Positions 1 through 7,769 of a stretch of DNA of 57,034 bases are shown in pieces (the stretch's first letter is position 1; each line of letters starts with the position of its first letter). The stretch is from Prevotella sp. Its GTDB lineage: Bacteria; Bacteroidota; Bacteroidia; Bacteroidales; Bacteroidaceae. The position numbers and the translations under genes were made by a program. A model generated the notes under the pieces. That model was not told the DNA's origin. It made no database searches and saw nothing but the letters and a program-made list of their open reading frames with translations. The stretch is from the NCBI GenBank assembly GCA_017475265.1, contig JAFVFY010000074.1, forward strand, positions 1-57,034, given 5' to 3'.

Positions 1-1
1 A

Positions 2-160
2 GGAGGATGTTTCTCTAAGCAAGACTATCTGCAATATTGGAATTATAAGATTTCCGATCCGACTGCCAAAAACGACCTGCAACAGATGGTAAATGCGCGC
101 CTCTGTCGGAAAGATGGTTCTGGTCCTGCTACAAGGTATGTAGTATTGGCTAACAATTAG
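2..160 (+). CDS. C-terminal fragment of an unidentified protein (cut by window edge)
   Basis: An open frame enters from the left edge and gives 52 residues before TAG at 158-160. It contains an aromatic stretch (DYLQYWNYKISD), then LQQMVNARLCRKDGSG, and ends TRYVVLANN. A short helix, a helix and a glycine-rich turn running into a final strand is what the last winged-helix lobe of Fic or AlbA_2/AAA_4-type ATP-binding regulators looks like, so that is a guess from shape only. Start and function cannot be told from the window. Confidence 0.5.
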   Translation, partial: GGCFSKQDYLQYWNYKISDPTAKNDLQQMVNARLCRKDGSGPATRYVVLANN

Positions 161-253
161 CCGATATTTAGCCGATAAAATATGTATTGCTTTGATTATT
201 AATGATTTGTTACAAACCTGCAGTTATAAATACTCATCCGATTATCGGCTAAT
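155..253. repeat. Inverted TTAGCCGATA / TATCGGCTAA copies
   Basis: TTAGCCGATA begins at the stop of the first gene and recurs at 168-177. Its reverse complement TATCGGCTAA lies at 244-253. They could pair across an AT-rich loop or act as an operator. No gene lies between 161 and 287. Confidence 0.4.
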
Positions 254-287
254 TTCTGCATCCGATAGCAACGGAATTATGGGGTAA

Positions 288-347
288 TATCCATGTCCCT
301 GTGGTAGTGGCTTGAAATACAAGAAGTGCCACGGAAAGAGCCTATAG
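288..347 (+). pseudogene. Orphan SEC-C metal-binding tail
   Basis: Codons 288-347 read YPCPCGSGLKYKKCHGKSL then TAG. This is a textbook SEC-C zinc motif (CPCGSG-x-KYKKC-H), normally the extreme C-terminus of SecA or of small metal-binding proteins. It follows an in-frame TAA at 285-287 and has no start codon, so it is a tail without a body. It is also out of frame with the next gene at 370. Most likely it is the relic of a decayed gene; a sequencing indel upstream is the alternative. Confidence 0.55.
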
Positions 348-369
348 AACCACTCTTAAAAGAAAAATA

Positions 370-1749
370 ATGAAGAAGAACATTGACATCAAAAAGGCAA
401 TACAGCAGATTCCCGTCAAAGAACTACGGGAGTTTGTGGAGATGCAGACAGGAAAGAACCAAAAGTTCCAAGCTGCTTTCTTAAAACATTTTGAGGACTT
501 TTTCGTAGAGAAGGAATCGGGCGATGCATACGTGGAACAGGTGCAGGATGCTTTCTGGGATGCGACCCTCGAGGGCGATTGGGTAAACTTCAGTGCCCAA
601 AGCCGCTTGAGCAGTGAAATATATGACGTGGTGGAAACGGCACGCAAGTTCATAGCAAGAGGCAATCCTGAGCCAGCCATCGAAATAGGCTTTACCATTA
701 TAGAAAACGGCATCGACCTCATCAACCATAACGATGACAGTTGTGGTTATTTAGGAACCATCATGAGGCTTGGCTTGGAATTGCTGCACGATGTGTCAAA
801 ACTTGAACTTGATGACGATTGCCGTGAACTATTCCAAGACTATTGCGAGGATTGTCTCAAAAAGAAAATTCTTAGCGGTTGGGATTGGGATTTCGACATA
901 TACGAATGTCTGATAGCCCTTTTACAGACACCAAAGGAAGCCAGAAAACTCATCAAACGCATTGAAAGCGACGAATATCTGGCAAAGGATTACAATACTG
1001 ACCGTCGGATGAAACTCATTCTTCGGCTGACAGAGAAAGCTGACGGCAAAGAGGCTGCCCAACGACTGATGATGAACAACCTTCACATAGAGGACTTCCG
1101 CCGCCAAGCCATCACAGAGGCCGTCGAGGCTAAGGATTTTGCCAGAGCATACCATTTGGGGGAAGAAGGTATTGCTTTGGATTTAGATCATCGACCATCA
1201 CGAGTGAGTACTTGGAACCACTGTCTACTGAAAGTGGCACAAGCTGAACACAATCGCGAGAAAACTATTGACTATGCCCGTCATCTGTACATTGAGCCAT
1301 ATTACGAAGAGGGAGACTTCTACGCCATACTCAAGGATAACGTACCCAAAGAGCAATGGGAACCTTTTGTCCGTAAGTTGGCCGACGACGTGTTGAAGAG
1401 CAGCACACCAGAGCGCTATGCCGAAATATGTTCTTGCGAGGGCTGGCGTCAGGAACTGATGGATTTCGTGCGTAGGCAATCCCGCATCGGATTGTTGCAA
1501 GAGTATGAAAAGCAATTGCTCCCATACCATCGCAACGAAATCATAGAATGTTACGTACACTACATCTATCGGCTGATGGAGTATTCGCGAGGACGCGAAA
1601 CCTATCGGGAAATATGCAACCACTTGCGTCATATCAGCAGCTACGGAGCAAAGAATCTGGCAACTGAGGCAGCAACAGACCTCCGCACAAAATACCGTCG
1701 TTGTCGTGCTCTGGTAGATGAGTTGGACCATATATCATTCGATTCGTAA
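370..1749 (+). CDS. Helical-repeat protein resembling the C-terminal part of SWIM-domain proteins
   Basis: This 459-residue protein is acidic, almost entirely helical, and rich in tandem helix-turn-helix units (for example ARKFIARGNPEPAIEIGF and ARAYHLGEEGIAL), so it probably forms an alpha-solenoid. The opening (KKAIQQIPVKELREFVEMQ ... NQKFQAAFLKHF) and the later units look like the region that follows the zinc finger in SWIM-domain proteins of Bacteroidota. No CxC-Cx-H zinc finger is present here, so this is either a finger-less homologue or a gene that has lost its front. ATG 370 follows an A-rich stretch, and no better start lies upstream in frame. A UPF0158-type ORF follows after 24 bp. 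Biochemical role unknown. Confidence 0.65.
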   Translation: MKKNIDIKKAIQQIPVKELREFVEMQTGKNQKFQAAFLKHFEDFFVEKESGDAYVEQVQDAFWDATLEGDWVNFSAQSRLSSEIYDVVETARKFIARGNPEPAIEIGFTIIENGIDLINHNDDSCGYLGTIMRLGLELLHDVSKLELDDDCRELFQDYCEDCLKKKILSGWDWDFDIYECLIALLQTPKEARKLIKRIESDEYLAKDYNTDRRMKLILRLTEKADGKEAAQRLMMNNLHIEDFRRQAITEAVEAKDFARAYHLGEEGIALDLDHRPSRVSTWNHCLLKVAQAEHNREKTIDYARHLYIEPYYEEGDFYAILKDNVPKEQWEPFVRKLADDVLKSSTPERYAEICSCEGWRQELMDFVRRQSRIGLLQEYEKQLLPYHRNEIIECYVHYIYRLMEYSRGRETYREICNHLRHISSYGAKNLATEAATDLRTKYRRCRALVDELDHISFDS

Positions 1750-1773
1750 AATAATAAAAAAGACAAAGAACAG

Positions 1774-2127
1774 ATGGAAGAAATAAAAAGCAGATATAGT
1801 ACACGTGAATCATTCATCAGTGAATTAGCCTTTGCAATGAGCAATCATGACATCCAGGAAGAGCAGTATCTGAACCTGACACAGCAGAATCTGTCAGTCA
1901 TCCTGCGAGAAGACTATAGTTGGGGGAAGAAATGGCCTGCGGAGGGCGATGAAGTTATTTTTGTGGACAAGACTCCTTCATGGGAGGCATTTCATCTGAT
2001 GGAGGAGTTTGCTGACAGCATAGCCAACAGTCGAATCACGAAAGAACTCTATCATGCCTTGGAGAAACGTCATCCTTTTAGTGCATTTCGCTATGCGGCA
2101 GAAAGTACAGGTGTCATTCAACAATGA
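1774..2127 (+). CDS. UPF0158-family protein, C-terminally shortened
   Basis: The product has 117 residues. The segment WEAFHLMEEFADSIANSRITKELYHALEKRHPFSAFRYA matches the core pattern of UPF0158 proteins (FxxMExFxxxxxxxxxxxxLxxALxxRxPFxxFRxA). Family members usually continue for some 20-30 residues with a W/Y-rich tail. Here the frame closes after STGVIQQ, so the tail is missing. It sits 24 bp behind the helical-repeat gene and is probably co-transcribed. Another open frame runs across the stop without supplying the expected tail. Function of the family is unknown. Confidence 0.6.
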   Translation: MEEIKSRYSTRESFISELAFAMSNHDIQEEQYLNLTQQNLSVILREDYSWGKKWPAEGDEVIFVDKTPSWEAFHLMEEFADSIANSRITKELYHALEKRHPFSAFRYAAESTGVIQQ

Positions 2128-2380
2128 GAACATCAGCGGAAAGAATATCGTGCTTACTCGTCTGAATGAGTCTGCCAACCAGGCTAACCGTGCACTTCTG
2201 AATATGCCAGCGAAATACAACACCCGCATGTTGGCAGCAGATATCAAGAACTATTTCGAATCAAACGACAAGGCACTTGAAGTGCTGATATTCAGAAGAA
2301 AGCATGAGTTGTCCGTCTTCAGAAGATTTGCCTTGTCAGACCGTTTCTATACTGAATTCAAGAAACTGTATGAAAGATAA
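2111..2380 (+). pseudogene. Start-less coding fragment after the UPF0158 gene
   Basis: In the frame one base forward from the UPF0158 gene, about 90 residues read like real protein: SGKNIVLTRLNESANQANR, then AADIKNYF, and ending SDRFYTEFKKLYER. No start codon with a plausible ribosome site precedes it; the only in-frame ATG (2054) lies inside the UPF0158 gene. I do not recognise the family. It is probably the 3' end of another gene joined to a truncated neighbour, which would also explain the lost UPF0158 tail. Confidence 0.4.
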
Positions 2381-2400
2381 AAGCCACCCGCAGGTGACTT
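2378..2400 (-). terminator. Hairpin terminator of the candidate small RNA
   Basis: On the minus strand AAAGTCACC-TGCG-GGTGGCTTT forms a 9-bp stem with one mismatch, followed by TATCTTTC. Being nearly symmetrical, it may also stop plus-strand transcripts of the preceding ORFs. Confidence 0.5.
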
Positions 2401-2496
2401 TTAAATGGAGCAGGGTCGATGAAGGCTTACTCCTCTCGGCATTCTCAGCCCCTAAGGCCTCACATGTTTACCGGATAGCCAGAACATATATTCTGA
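2378..2496 (-). ncRNA. Candidate small RNA (~115 nt)
   Basis: A good Bacteroidales promoter on the minus strand (TTGG, 19 bp, TATCTTTG) is followed by about 115 nt without a credible ORF, then by a hairpin terminator. The transcript would contain a short hairpin (AGAA-loop-UUCU) and a middle part with GCC/GGC and GGAG/CUCC pairings. I could not match it to a known RNA: the CTGAGAATG string recalls TPP riboswitches but the rest of that aptamer is absent, and the conserved SRP RNA loop is absent too. Confidence 0.4.
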
Positions 2497-2501
2497 CGCT
2501 G

Positions 2502-2532
2502 CAAAGATAGACATTATTTCTGAAAGTTCCAA
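2502..2532 (-). promoter_or_regulatory. Promoter of the candidate small RNA
   Basis: Reverse strand: -33 box TTGG (2529-2532), 19-bp spacer, -7 box TATCTTTG (2502-2509). This matches the Bacteroidota consensus TTTG/TAnnTTTG. Confidence 0.5.
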
Positions 2533-2839
2533 GAAAAAAGCCAAGTTTTTATAAGTTTTTCTCTAAATCCGCTCCTTTTTGAGAGATTTTTCAAATAAAA
2601 AACAGTAAAAAACGACTCATTATCGATACGTCCGAAAGAAGATAATATAGATATATGACACTAATTAAACACTAATAAAGGTCGCCGATGCTCACGCACC
2701 AGAGACCTTCCTAAAAAACTTTACTTATTACACCCCGCCGCATTTTGCCCTCGGCAGGGGTGCGGTGTTACGACCACGGTACCCTCGACCATAGACTTCA
2801 GACTTTAGACTACAGACAGGGGAGCCGGTCGTTAAGGGG
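2533..2839. other. Non-coding stretch with short repeats
   Basis: About 300 bp without a convincing gene. It holds an AT-rich part, a GC-rich inverted piece (caccccgccgc ... gcggtg, about 2731-2766) and a word repeat at 2791-2820. Confidence 0.5.
2791..2820 (+). repeat. AGACTTC/AGACTTT word repeat, intergenic copy
   Basis: Seven-base words of the AGACTTC / AGACTTT / AGACTAC type follow one another here. The same words form the ~109-bp insertion inside the GH95 gene (30750-30858). Confidence 0.6.
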
Positions 2840-3016
2840 TTATTCCTCGTCGTCCCAAAGATTGTTGCTCTGGCGCGAGAGGATTTTGCTCTCGTCATCA
2901 ATGCCGTCTGCTGAATTTGAGTAAACATGCTGAGGACCGGGCGATGATGCGATCATGTTTTGTAACTTAATCTTACGCACCTCTGTAGCGGGTGCTATGT
3001 ATGCTTGTTTCTTCAT
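2840..3016 (-). CDS. 58-residue Prevotella-type small protein
   Basis: ATG at 3016-3014, TAA at 2842-2840. The peptide starts MKKQAYIAPATEVRKIKLQN, continues MIASSPGPQH and ends in an acidic tail (NNLWDDEE). Many Bacteroidales genomes carry such peptides: a short lysine-rich opening, a Pro-x-x-x-x-Val strand, a small-residue (L/I)A(A/S)SPG site and an acidic end. Their role is unknown. It starts 18 bp after the stop of the large secreted protein on the same strand, so it is probably the last gene of that transcript. The ASSPG site could be a cleavage point after a leader-like half, but that is inference. A ribosome site (GGAGAACAACG) lies just upstream of the ATG. Confidence 0.6.
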   Translation of the reverse strand: MKKQAYIAPATEVRKIKLQNMIASSPGPQHVYSNSADGIDDESKILSRQSNNLWDDEE

Positions 3017-3034
3017 AATCGTTGTTCTCCTTTT

Positions 3035-5284
3035 TTATTTGATGATTACTTTCTTTCCATTCACAATGTAGAGACCCTTCGTAGGCTGTGCCACGCGCTG
3101 GCCGCTGAGGCTGTAGACCTCACTCTTTACTTCTTTATTCTTCGTTAGCGGAGCGTCAATGCCGTTTGTCTCATCAGGCAGACTAATGAACGAGCGCGAC
3201 GGACTGGGAATCTGCATGTATATCTTTCCTGCTGTCAGAGCACTACTGCCAGTCCATAGATAGAATCCTACACCGTATTTCCCACTAGCCAACACATAGA
3301 TGCCATCCTTGGCCGTGCCGTCGCTCACATGCAAGTAGTTGCCGCTCACATTGGTTGAGGAACTGGCAATTACGTCCATCGTGTGGGTTACCTCGCTCCC
3401 CTTTGTGCCTTCAAGTAATACAGGAGTACCGGCAGGAACGCTCGTTACTGGAGTCAGCACAGTCTCTGTGTCGTCTGCCAATTCTATGATATATGCTTTT
3501 GTGCCAGAGCGGAATGATACTGCATATTCAGGAGCGTAGGTAGCCCAGCCGGCAGTGGTTACTGTGGCTGTCTCTGTGATGCTGGTGCAGTAGTTGTCGT
3601 ATGTTGATATGGTTGTCTTTTTGGCAAATACTAATTCACTGCCACTTGTACCAGCATAGGTTCTAAATGAATTGTTGCTATAACTTCTCAAATAGGCAGA
3701 ATTAGAATTATATACCCAGTTGGAGCCAGATCTTTTCCAATAACTGCTTTCGGTTGCATGCCATGCTAAGTTCTTCGATGAAGCAGCTTTCGCATACAAA
3801 TATCCATTCTCGGCATTATACCATTTGAAACCACCAGTAACTGATACAAATGTAATTTCACAAGTTCCAGTGGGGGCACTTGTTGCAAAATCATTTGTAA
3901 ATGAGAATGCTGTGGCTGTTACTTGTCCATGACCATTATCCATAGTACCATTGAATGCGTGACCATCTGTTGTGAGTAATGCGTAAACACCTGCTTCTGT
4001 AACACTACTGGCCGTCATTTTTTGCCAACCTTCCGTCTCACCACCATCAGCAAAAACAGCATAATAAATTAAATCGCTGTCGTCCATAGTTTCTGTGGCC
4101 TTATCAACAAGCGTTGCGCTATGTGCTGTACCATCAATTGGTGCTGTAGTCCATCCTACGAAATTCTTGCCTCCAAGCGCACTAGGATTTGTTGGGAAAA
4201 CTATTGCTTCGCCTTCTTCTACAGACGCAGGTTCAGACTCTTTGCCGTTGACTGAGAAAATGACGCTGTGGGGATTGTTCACAGTCACTTCAGCAGTAGC
4301 CGTCGCTGTTCCAACTTTGTAATTGGAGTCATCTGCGGGAATACTCACTGTTGCCCGAATGGTGGCCGTTCCTTTTGCAACGGCTGTCACTACACCTGCG
4401 GCAGTACATGTCGCAATACTTGTATTAAGAGACTCGTAAGTAATAGTTGCAGAACTAGGCTTTTCAACGTTTAAAGTTGCAGATGCTGCGGCTGTACCGT
4501 CAACAATTATCGTACTAGGGGTTACAGTCACACCTGTGACATTTACCACGGTTCGTGTATCTGGTACATTAACAGTAAACGTCTGACTAACTGAATTATA
4601 ATTGTCAACATCGGTCGATGTGGGTGTTGCCGTTATTGTAAACTCCTGCTCACCAAAGCCAACAGCAAAGATATTGCCGTTTTTATAATAGGCAATATCG
4701 CTCTCGCTTTCGCCTGGGGTTACTGTAAGTGTTACATCTGACGATGCGTTTGTGTCTTTAGTGAAATATGTTGAAGCATCAAAGGCCTCAAATGAATTTT
4801 TGGCAATACTCTTATCACTAATAGAAGAAAATGTTCCAATTGCCTTCTTATTATCGATGGTGACTACAATTGAGGTAGCACGCACTTGATTGTCAGAGGC
4901 CGTAAAACTCACCGATTTTGCCTTTCCTGTCCATGTTCCAGTAGGGCCAGATGAATCGTATGTGTAACCATTGGGGGCACCAGTCCCAAATGAACCTGGG
5001 CCATACTGGGCAGCTCCATTTTTTGTGCATGTAAAAACGATAGAAGTGATATCGTCGGATGACGATATTGTGATGGTATTATTCTTATAAATACGAATTT
5101 CATCACTCAAGCCTCCTGTATAATTTACAGTTACACCATTTTTCGTTGCAGAATAAATGGATTGGCCTGATCCAAAATCGGATTTGGTAAATTCAACTTC
5201 ATCTGCCCACGCACTTCCACTTCCTGCCATTAGGGCACCCAGCAGGAGCATTGTTTTCGTTAATAGAGATAGTTTTTGTCTCAT
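3035..5284 (-). CDS. Secreted cell-surface protein with Ig-like repeats and Por-type tail
   Basis: The product has 749 residues. Residues 1-27 are a signal peptide (LLLGALMAGSGSAWA). The middle has bacterial Ig-like segments: around 245-335 a BIG_2-like unit (VTGVTVTPSTIIVDGTAAAS ... AKGTATIRATV), then an InlB-type repeat (FVGWTTAPIDGTAHSATL ... LIYYAVFADGG). The last ~30 residues (VYSLSGQRVAQPTKGLYIVNGKKVIIK) are a compact version of the tail used for type IX secretion or surface sorting in Bacteroidota. It is therefore probably exported and held on the cell surface; no catalytic domain is visible. The start is fixed by the signal peptide. Transcription starts about 300 nt upstream. The 58-residue ORF follows. 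Confidence 0.8.
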   Translation of the reverse strand: MRQKLSLLTKTMLLLGALMAGSGSAWADEVEFTKSDFGSGQSIYSATKNGVTVNYTGGLSDEIRIYKNNTITISSSDDITSIVFTCTKNGAAQYGPGSFGTGAPNGYTYDSSGPTGTWTGKAKSVSFTASDNQVRATSIVVTIDNKKAIGTFSSISDKSIAKNSFEAFDASTYFTKDTNASSDVTLTVTPGESESDIAYYKNGNIFAVGFGEQEFTITATPTSTDVDNYNSVSQTFTVNVPDTRTVVNVTGVTVTPSTIIVDGTAAASATLNVEKPSSATITYESLNTSIATCTAAGVVTAVAKGTATIRATVSIPADDSNYKVGTATATAEVTVNNPHSVIFSVNGKESEPASVEEGEAIVFPTNPSALGGKNFVGWTTAPIDGTAHSATLVDKATETMDDSDLIYYAVFADGGETEGWQKMTASSVTEAGVYALLTTDGHAFNGTMDNGHGQVTATAFSFTNDFATSAPTGTCEITFVSVTGGFKWYNAENGYLYAKAASSKNLAWHATESSYWKRSGSNWVYNSNSAYLRSYSNNSFRTYAGTSGSELVFAKKTTISTYDNYCTSITETATVTTAGWATYAPEYAVSFRSGTKAYIIELADDTETVLTPVTSVPAGTPVLLEGTKGSEVTHTMDVIASSSTNVSGNYLHVSDGTAKDGIYVLASGKYGVGFYLWTGSSALTAGKIYMQIPSPSRSFISLPDETNGIDAPLTKNKEVKSEVYSLSGQRVAQPTKGLYIVNGKKVIIK

Positions 5285-5578
5285 AATAAATTAAGATTAA
5301 ATTATTAATGTGTGAATACAATAGTTTCCTCTTCCTCAGCATCCATCGAGAGTTACCCACACAAGGCGTGGAGTAACCTCTAATTCTCTTAAGCGAGGTC
5401 GTGGAAATTTACCTTTACAGAAAGAATATAGCGACACACTCCACGCCCGTACTTAGGCGTACAGTAATCACTATGCTCTCTTGTCTGTTGAAATTTTCCA
5501 CGTTTCGCTTAACAAGTTCAGCATATAGCCGCGCACTTTTCTCGGTGCGTGGGTCGATAGTTTTCACATACGACGGTG
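5285..5578 (-). promoter_or_regulatory. Long structured 5' leader of the surface-protein gene
   Basis: Between the promoter and the ATG lie ~290 nt with several hairpins. The strongest pairs GAGGTTACTCCAC with GTGGGTAACTCTC (minus strand, about 5348-5382). Two versions of the string TTTCCACG-(2-3)-TCGCTTAA occur (about 5385-5410 and 5493-5512, minus strand). The short open frames in it do not look like protein. Such a leader suggests post-transcriptional control or a cis-acting RNA element. Confidence 0.4.
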
Positions 5579-5610
5579 CAAAGGTACAGACTATTTTTGA
5601 ATCTGCCAAA
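5579..5610 (-). promoter_or_regulatory. Promoter of the surface-protein gene
   Basis: Minus strand: TTTG (5607-5610), 20-bp spacer, TACCTTTG (5579-5586), a full match to the Bacteroidales vegetative consensus. Confidence 0.65.
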
Positions 5611-5728
5611 TAAAAAGTCGAAAAAAATCGACTGGTGCGGGTCAGCCCCCCAAAGGGGTGGCAGAATAGTCTGTCCTACCTTTGGCGCTGATATTATCAT
5701 TATGGTCAAGAAGCAGGGGACATATCCT

Positions 5729-6207
5729 GTGCCAACCCTTACATTGGCGGTATGCATACACTTTTCTCGATAAAAGTTTTTAAAAACACCATACATTCCT
5801 ACATTTTTAATGTAATAGACTAAATATAAACGAATTAGCTTATGTATAGAGCATACATTTTTGTTGGGCACTATACATTCATTGAGAAGAGACGTAGGAT
5901 AGTGACCGCAATAACGTATTTAAGTATCGGAGAATCAGTTTGTTTCAATTTGTTTCTCCCGTGGAAACAAATTGTTTCCACGGGAGAAACAAATTGTTTC
6001 CACGGGAGAAACAAACAGTTTCCACGGAGGAAACTGAAGCATAGGCCGGTTATTGTTGCTACTTTCCTCCGTTATGTTTGTTGAAAAAGACTGATTACTG
6101 CCTATGTATAGAGGCACCATAAAATGTATGGTCCATACATAATCTAACATTCTGTATATATGTGAGTTACGAGAAAAATGTAGGAATGTATAGTGAAATC
6201 AAAAAAA
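5729..6207 (+). repeat. Large palindromic non-coding repeat, copy A
   Basis: About 480 bp, repeated in inverted orientation at 25735-26206 with roughly 80% identity by eye. The core (5790-6193) is bounded by inverted ends: CATACATTCCTACATTTTT at 5790-5808 and the reverse complement of CTATACATTCCTACATTTTT at 6174-6193. The arms are also inverted relative to each other (TTATGTATAG-A-CATACATTTT type words). At the centre lies a near-perfect hairpin, 5949-5993, built from GTTTCTCCCGTGGAAAC and its complement, followed by a third half-copy. No ORF of note. Confidence 0.75.
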
Positions 6208-6231
6208 ATCCGTGAGAAAAATCACACGGAT
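6200..6231 (-). terminator. Terminator of the gltB-gltD operon
   Basis: Minus strand: ATCCGTGTG-loop-CACGGAT followed by a run of eight T. It lies about 45 bp past the gltD stop and touches the edge of palindromic repeat A. Confidence 0.65.
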
Positions 6232-6274
6232 ATTAGGGGCATGGGGCAGGCATTTAATTGCGGCGAAGCCGTAG

Positions 6275-7699
6275 TTACGGATGTAGAAATGCAGCAACCT
6301 TTTGAGCGGTCTGCTTGCCGCTGGCCATAGCACGGACTACGAGGGAGGCACCATTCAGGGAGTCACCGCAAACGAAGACGTTCTCTGGATATGCAGGGTG
6401 TTCTGGTTTGAGGAATCCCATAGCGAGCAGACAGAGCTCGGCCTTGATGATTTCGGGCTTGCCTTTCTCGACCATGATGGGACGACCACCGGCGGGGTTG
6501 GGCTGCCAGTCGATTTCCTGGACGCGGACACCGGTGAGATGGCCGTCCTTGCCGAGGAACTCAAGGGTGTTGATGTTCCAACGACGGGTGCAGCCTTCCT
6601 CGTGCGAAGAAGTGGTCTTGAGGGTGCGGGGCCAGTTGGGCCAAGGGTTCTGCGGGTCTTCAGGGCCTTCGACGGGCTTGGGCATGATTTCAATCTGGGT
6701 GACGCTCTTGCAGCCCTGGCGATGAGCCGTTCCGATGCAGTCGGAGCCGGTGTCGCCGCCACCAATCACGAGGACATCCTTGCCCTTGGCGGTGATGCGT
6801 TCGTCCTTGGAGAACTCCATGCCGGCGAGGACGCGGTTCTGCTGAGAGAGCAGTTCGAGGGCGAAGTGAACACCTTTCAGCTCTCGACCAGGAGCTTTGA
6901 GGTCGCGTGCGGTGGGGGTGCCGGTGGCAATCACGACGGCAAACCCACCCCCATCCCCTCCCGAGGGGAGGGGCGTTTGGTCACCCAGAGCCTTGTTGAA
7001 TTCCTCGATAGAAAGGTAATCAAGCCCTCCGTCCCTCGGGGGGAGCTGGAGGGGGGTCTCGTAGCGGAACTCGATGCCCTCTTGCTCCATCAGCTTGATG
7101 CGGCGGTCGATGATGGCCTTGTTGAGCTTGAAGTTGGGGATGCCATAGCGGAGGAGTCCGCCGGCGGCTTCGTTCTTCTCGAAGACGGTGACGGTATAGC
7201 CCATCAGGTTCAGGTCGTTGGCGGCGGCGAGACCTGCGGGGCCAGCACCAATCACGGCCACCTTCTTGCCGTTACGTTGTATGTTGGTGCGCGGCTGGAT
7301 ATAACCCTCGCGGAAGGCAGCTTCGATGATAGCGGCTTCGTCCTCGCGGTTGGTTGTCGGCTCGTGGTTGAAACGGTTGAGCACACAGGCCTTTTCGCAC
7401 AAGGCAGGACAGATGCGGCCTGTGAACTCTGGGAAGGGGTTGGTCGAGGTAAGGAGCTTATAAGCCAGTTCCCAGTCGCCTTTATACAGGGCATCGTTCC
7501 ATTCGGGGGCCTTGTTGCCCAACGGACAGGCCCAGTGGCAGAAGGGTACGCCACAGTCCATGCAGCGAGAAGCCTGCAGCTTGCGTTCACGGGTGTTCAA
7601 CGTCTGTTCGACCTCACTGAAGTCGTGGATTCTATCTTGTATCGGACGATAACCAGCCTCCTGGCGGTGTATCTCTAAAAATGCTTTCGGATTTCCCAT
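6275..7699 (-). CDS. gltD: Glutamate synthase small subunit
   Basis: GltD passes electrons from NAD(P)H through FAD and iron-sulfur clusters to GltB, which makes two glutamates from glutamine and 2-oxoglutarate. Seen in the 474-residue protein: N-terminal cysteines C46, C49, C54, C58 and C97, C101, C105 for [4Fe-4S] clusters; FAD-binding GAGPAG at 151-156; NAD(P)H-binding GGGDTGSD at 313-320. Two GC-rich palindromic elements are translated in frame, around residues 214-225 (TPLQLPPRDGG) and 241-252 (TPLPSGGDGGGF), both in a loop before ATGTPTARDL. The gene follows gltB by 70 bp of AT-rich word repeats and closes the operon with a terminator. Confidence 0.93.
   Translation of the reverse strand: MGNPKAFLEIHRQEAGYRPIQDRIHDFSEVEQTLNTRERKLQASRCMDCGVPFCHWACPLGNKAPEWNDALYKGDWELAYKLLTSTNPFPEFTGRICPALCEKACVLNRFNHEPTTNREDEAAIIEAAFREGYIQPRTNIQRNGKKVAVIGAGPAGLAAANDLNLMGYTVTVFEKNEAAGGLLRYGIPNFKLNKAIIDRRIKLMEQEGIEFRYETPLQLPPRDGGLDYLSIEEFNKALGDQTPLPSGGDGGGFAVVIATGTPTARDLKAPGRELKGVHFALELLSQQNRVLAGMEFSKDERITAKGKDVLVIGGGDTGSDCIGTAHRQGCKSVTQIEIMPKPVEGPEDPQNPWPNWPRTLKTTSSHEEGCTRRWNINTLEFLGKDGHLTGVRVQEIDWQPNPAGGRPIMVEKGKPEIIKAELCLLAMGFLKPEHPAYPENVFVCGDSLNGASLVVRAMASGKQTAQKVAAFLHP
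6943..6978 (-). repeat. Palindromic element in gltD (second)
   Basis: CCCCTCCC-GAGGGGAGGGG core with GC-rich flanks. It is translated as TPLPSGGDGGG, i.e. in the orientation opposite to the clpX copy. Confidence 0.65.
7025..7060 (-). repeat. Palindromic element in gltD (first)
   Basis: CCCTCCGTCCC ... GGAGGGG imperfect palindrome, translated as TPLQLPPRDGG between two conserved parts of GltD. Confidence 0.5.
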
Positions 7700-7769
7700 T
7701 GCTATATTTGACTATTTTACTATTTCACTATTTACTATTTTCTTGCCAATTGTCTAATTGTCAAATAAA
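7700..7769. repeat. ACTATTT word repeat between gltB and gltD
   Basis: Tandem ACTATTT words (gACTATTTtACTATTTcACTATTT...) and two TTGTC(A/T)AAT words fill the spacer. Similar words (CAATTGTCAAAT.GTAAA) fill the recQ-nadK gap at 44719-44758. Confidence 0.5.

Noticed and set aside
2378-2496. TPP riboswitch
   Set aside because: Only a CTGAGAATG string fits; the second conserved arm is missing and no thiamine gene follows on that strand.
5415-5609. 64-codon minus-strand ORF in the surface-protein leader
   Set aside because: Its start lies upstream of the predicted transcription start, and the region is better explained as a folded leader.
5949-6037. CRISPR-like array of GTTTC..GAAAC units
   Set aside because: The units are adjacent inverted copies forming a hairpin, with no spacers.
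6302-7678. 458-codon open frame opposite gltD
   Set aside because: It is the mirror of a high-GC gene with strong codon bias; gltD itself has all family motifs and the opposite frame has none.
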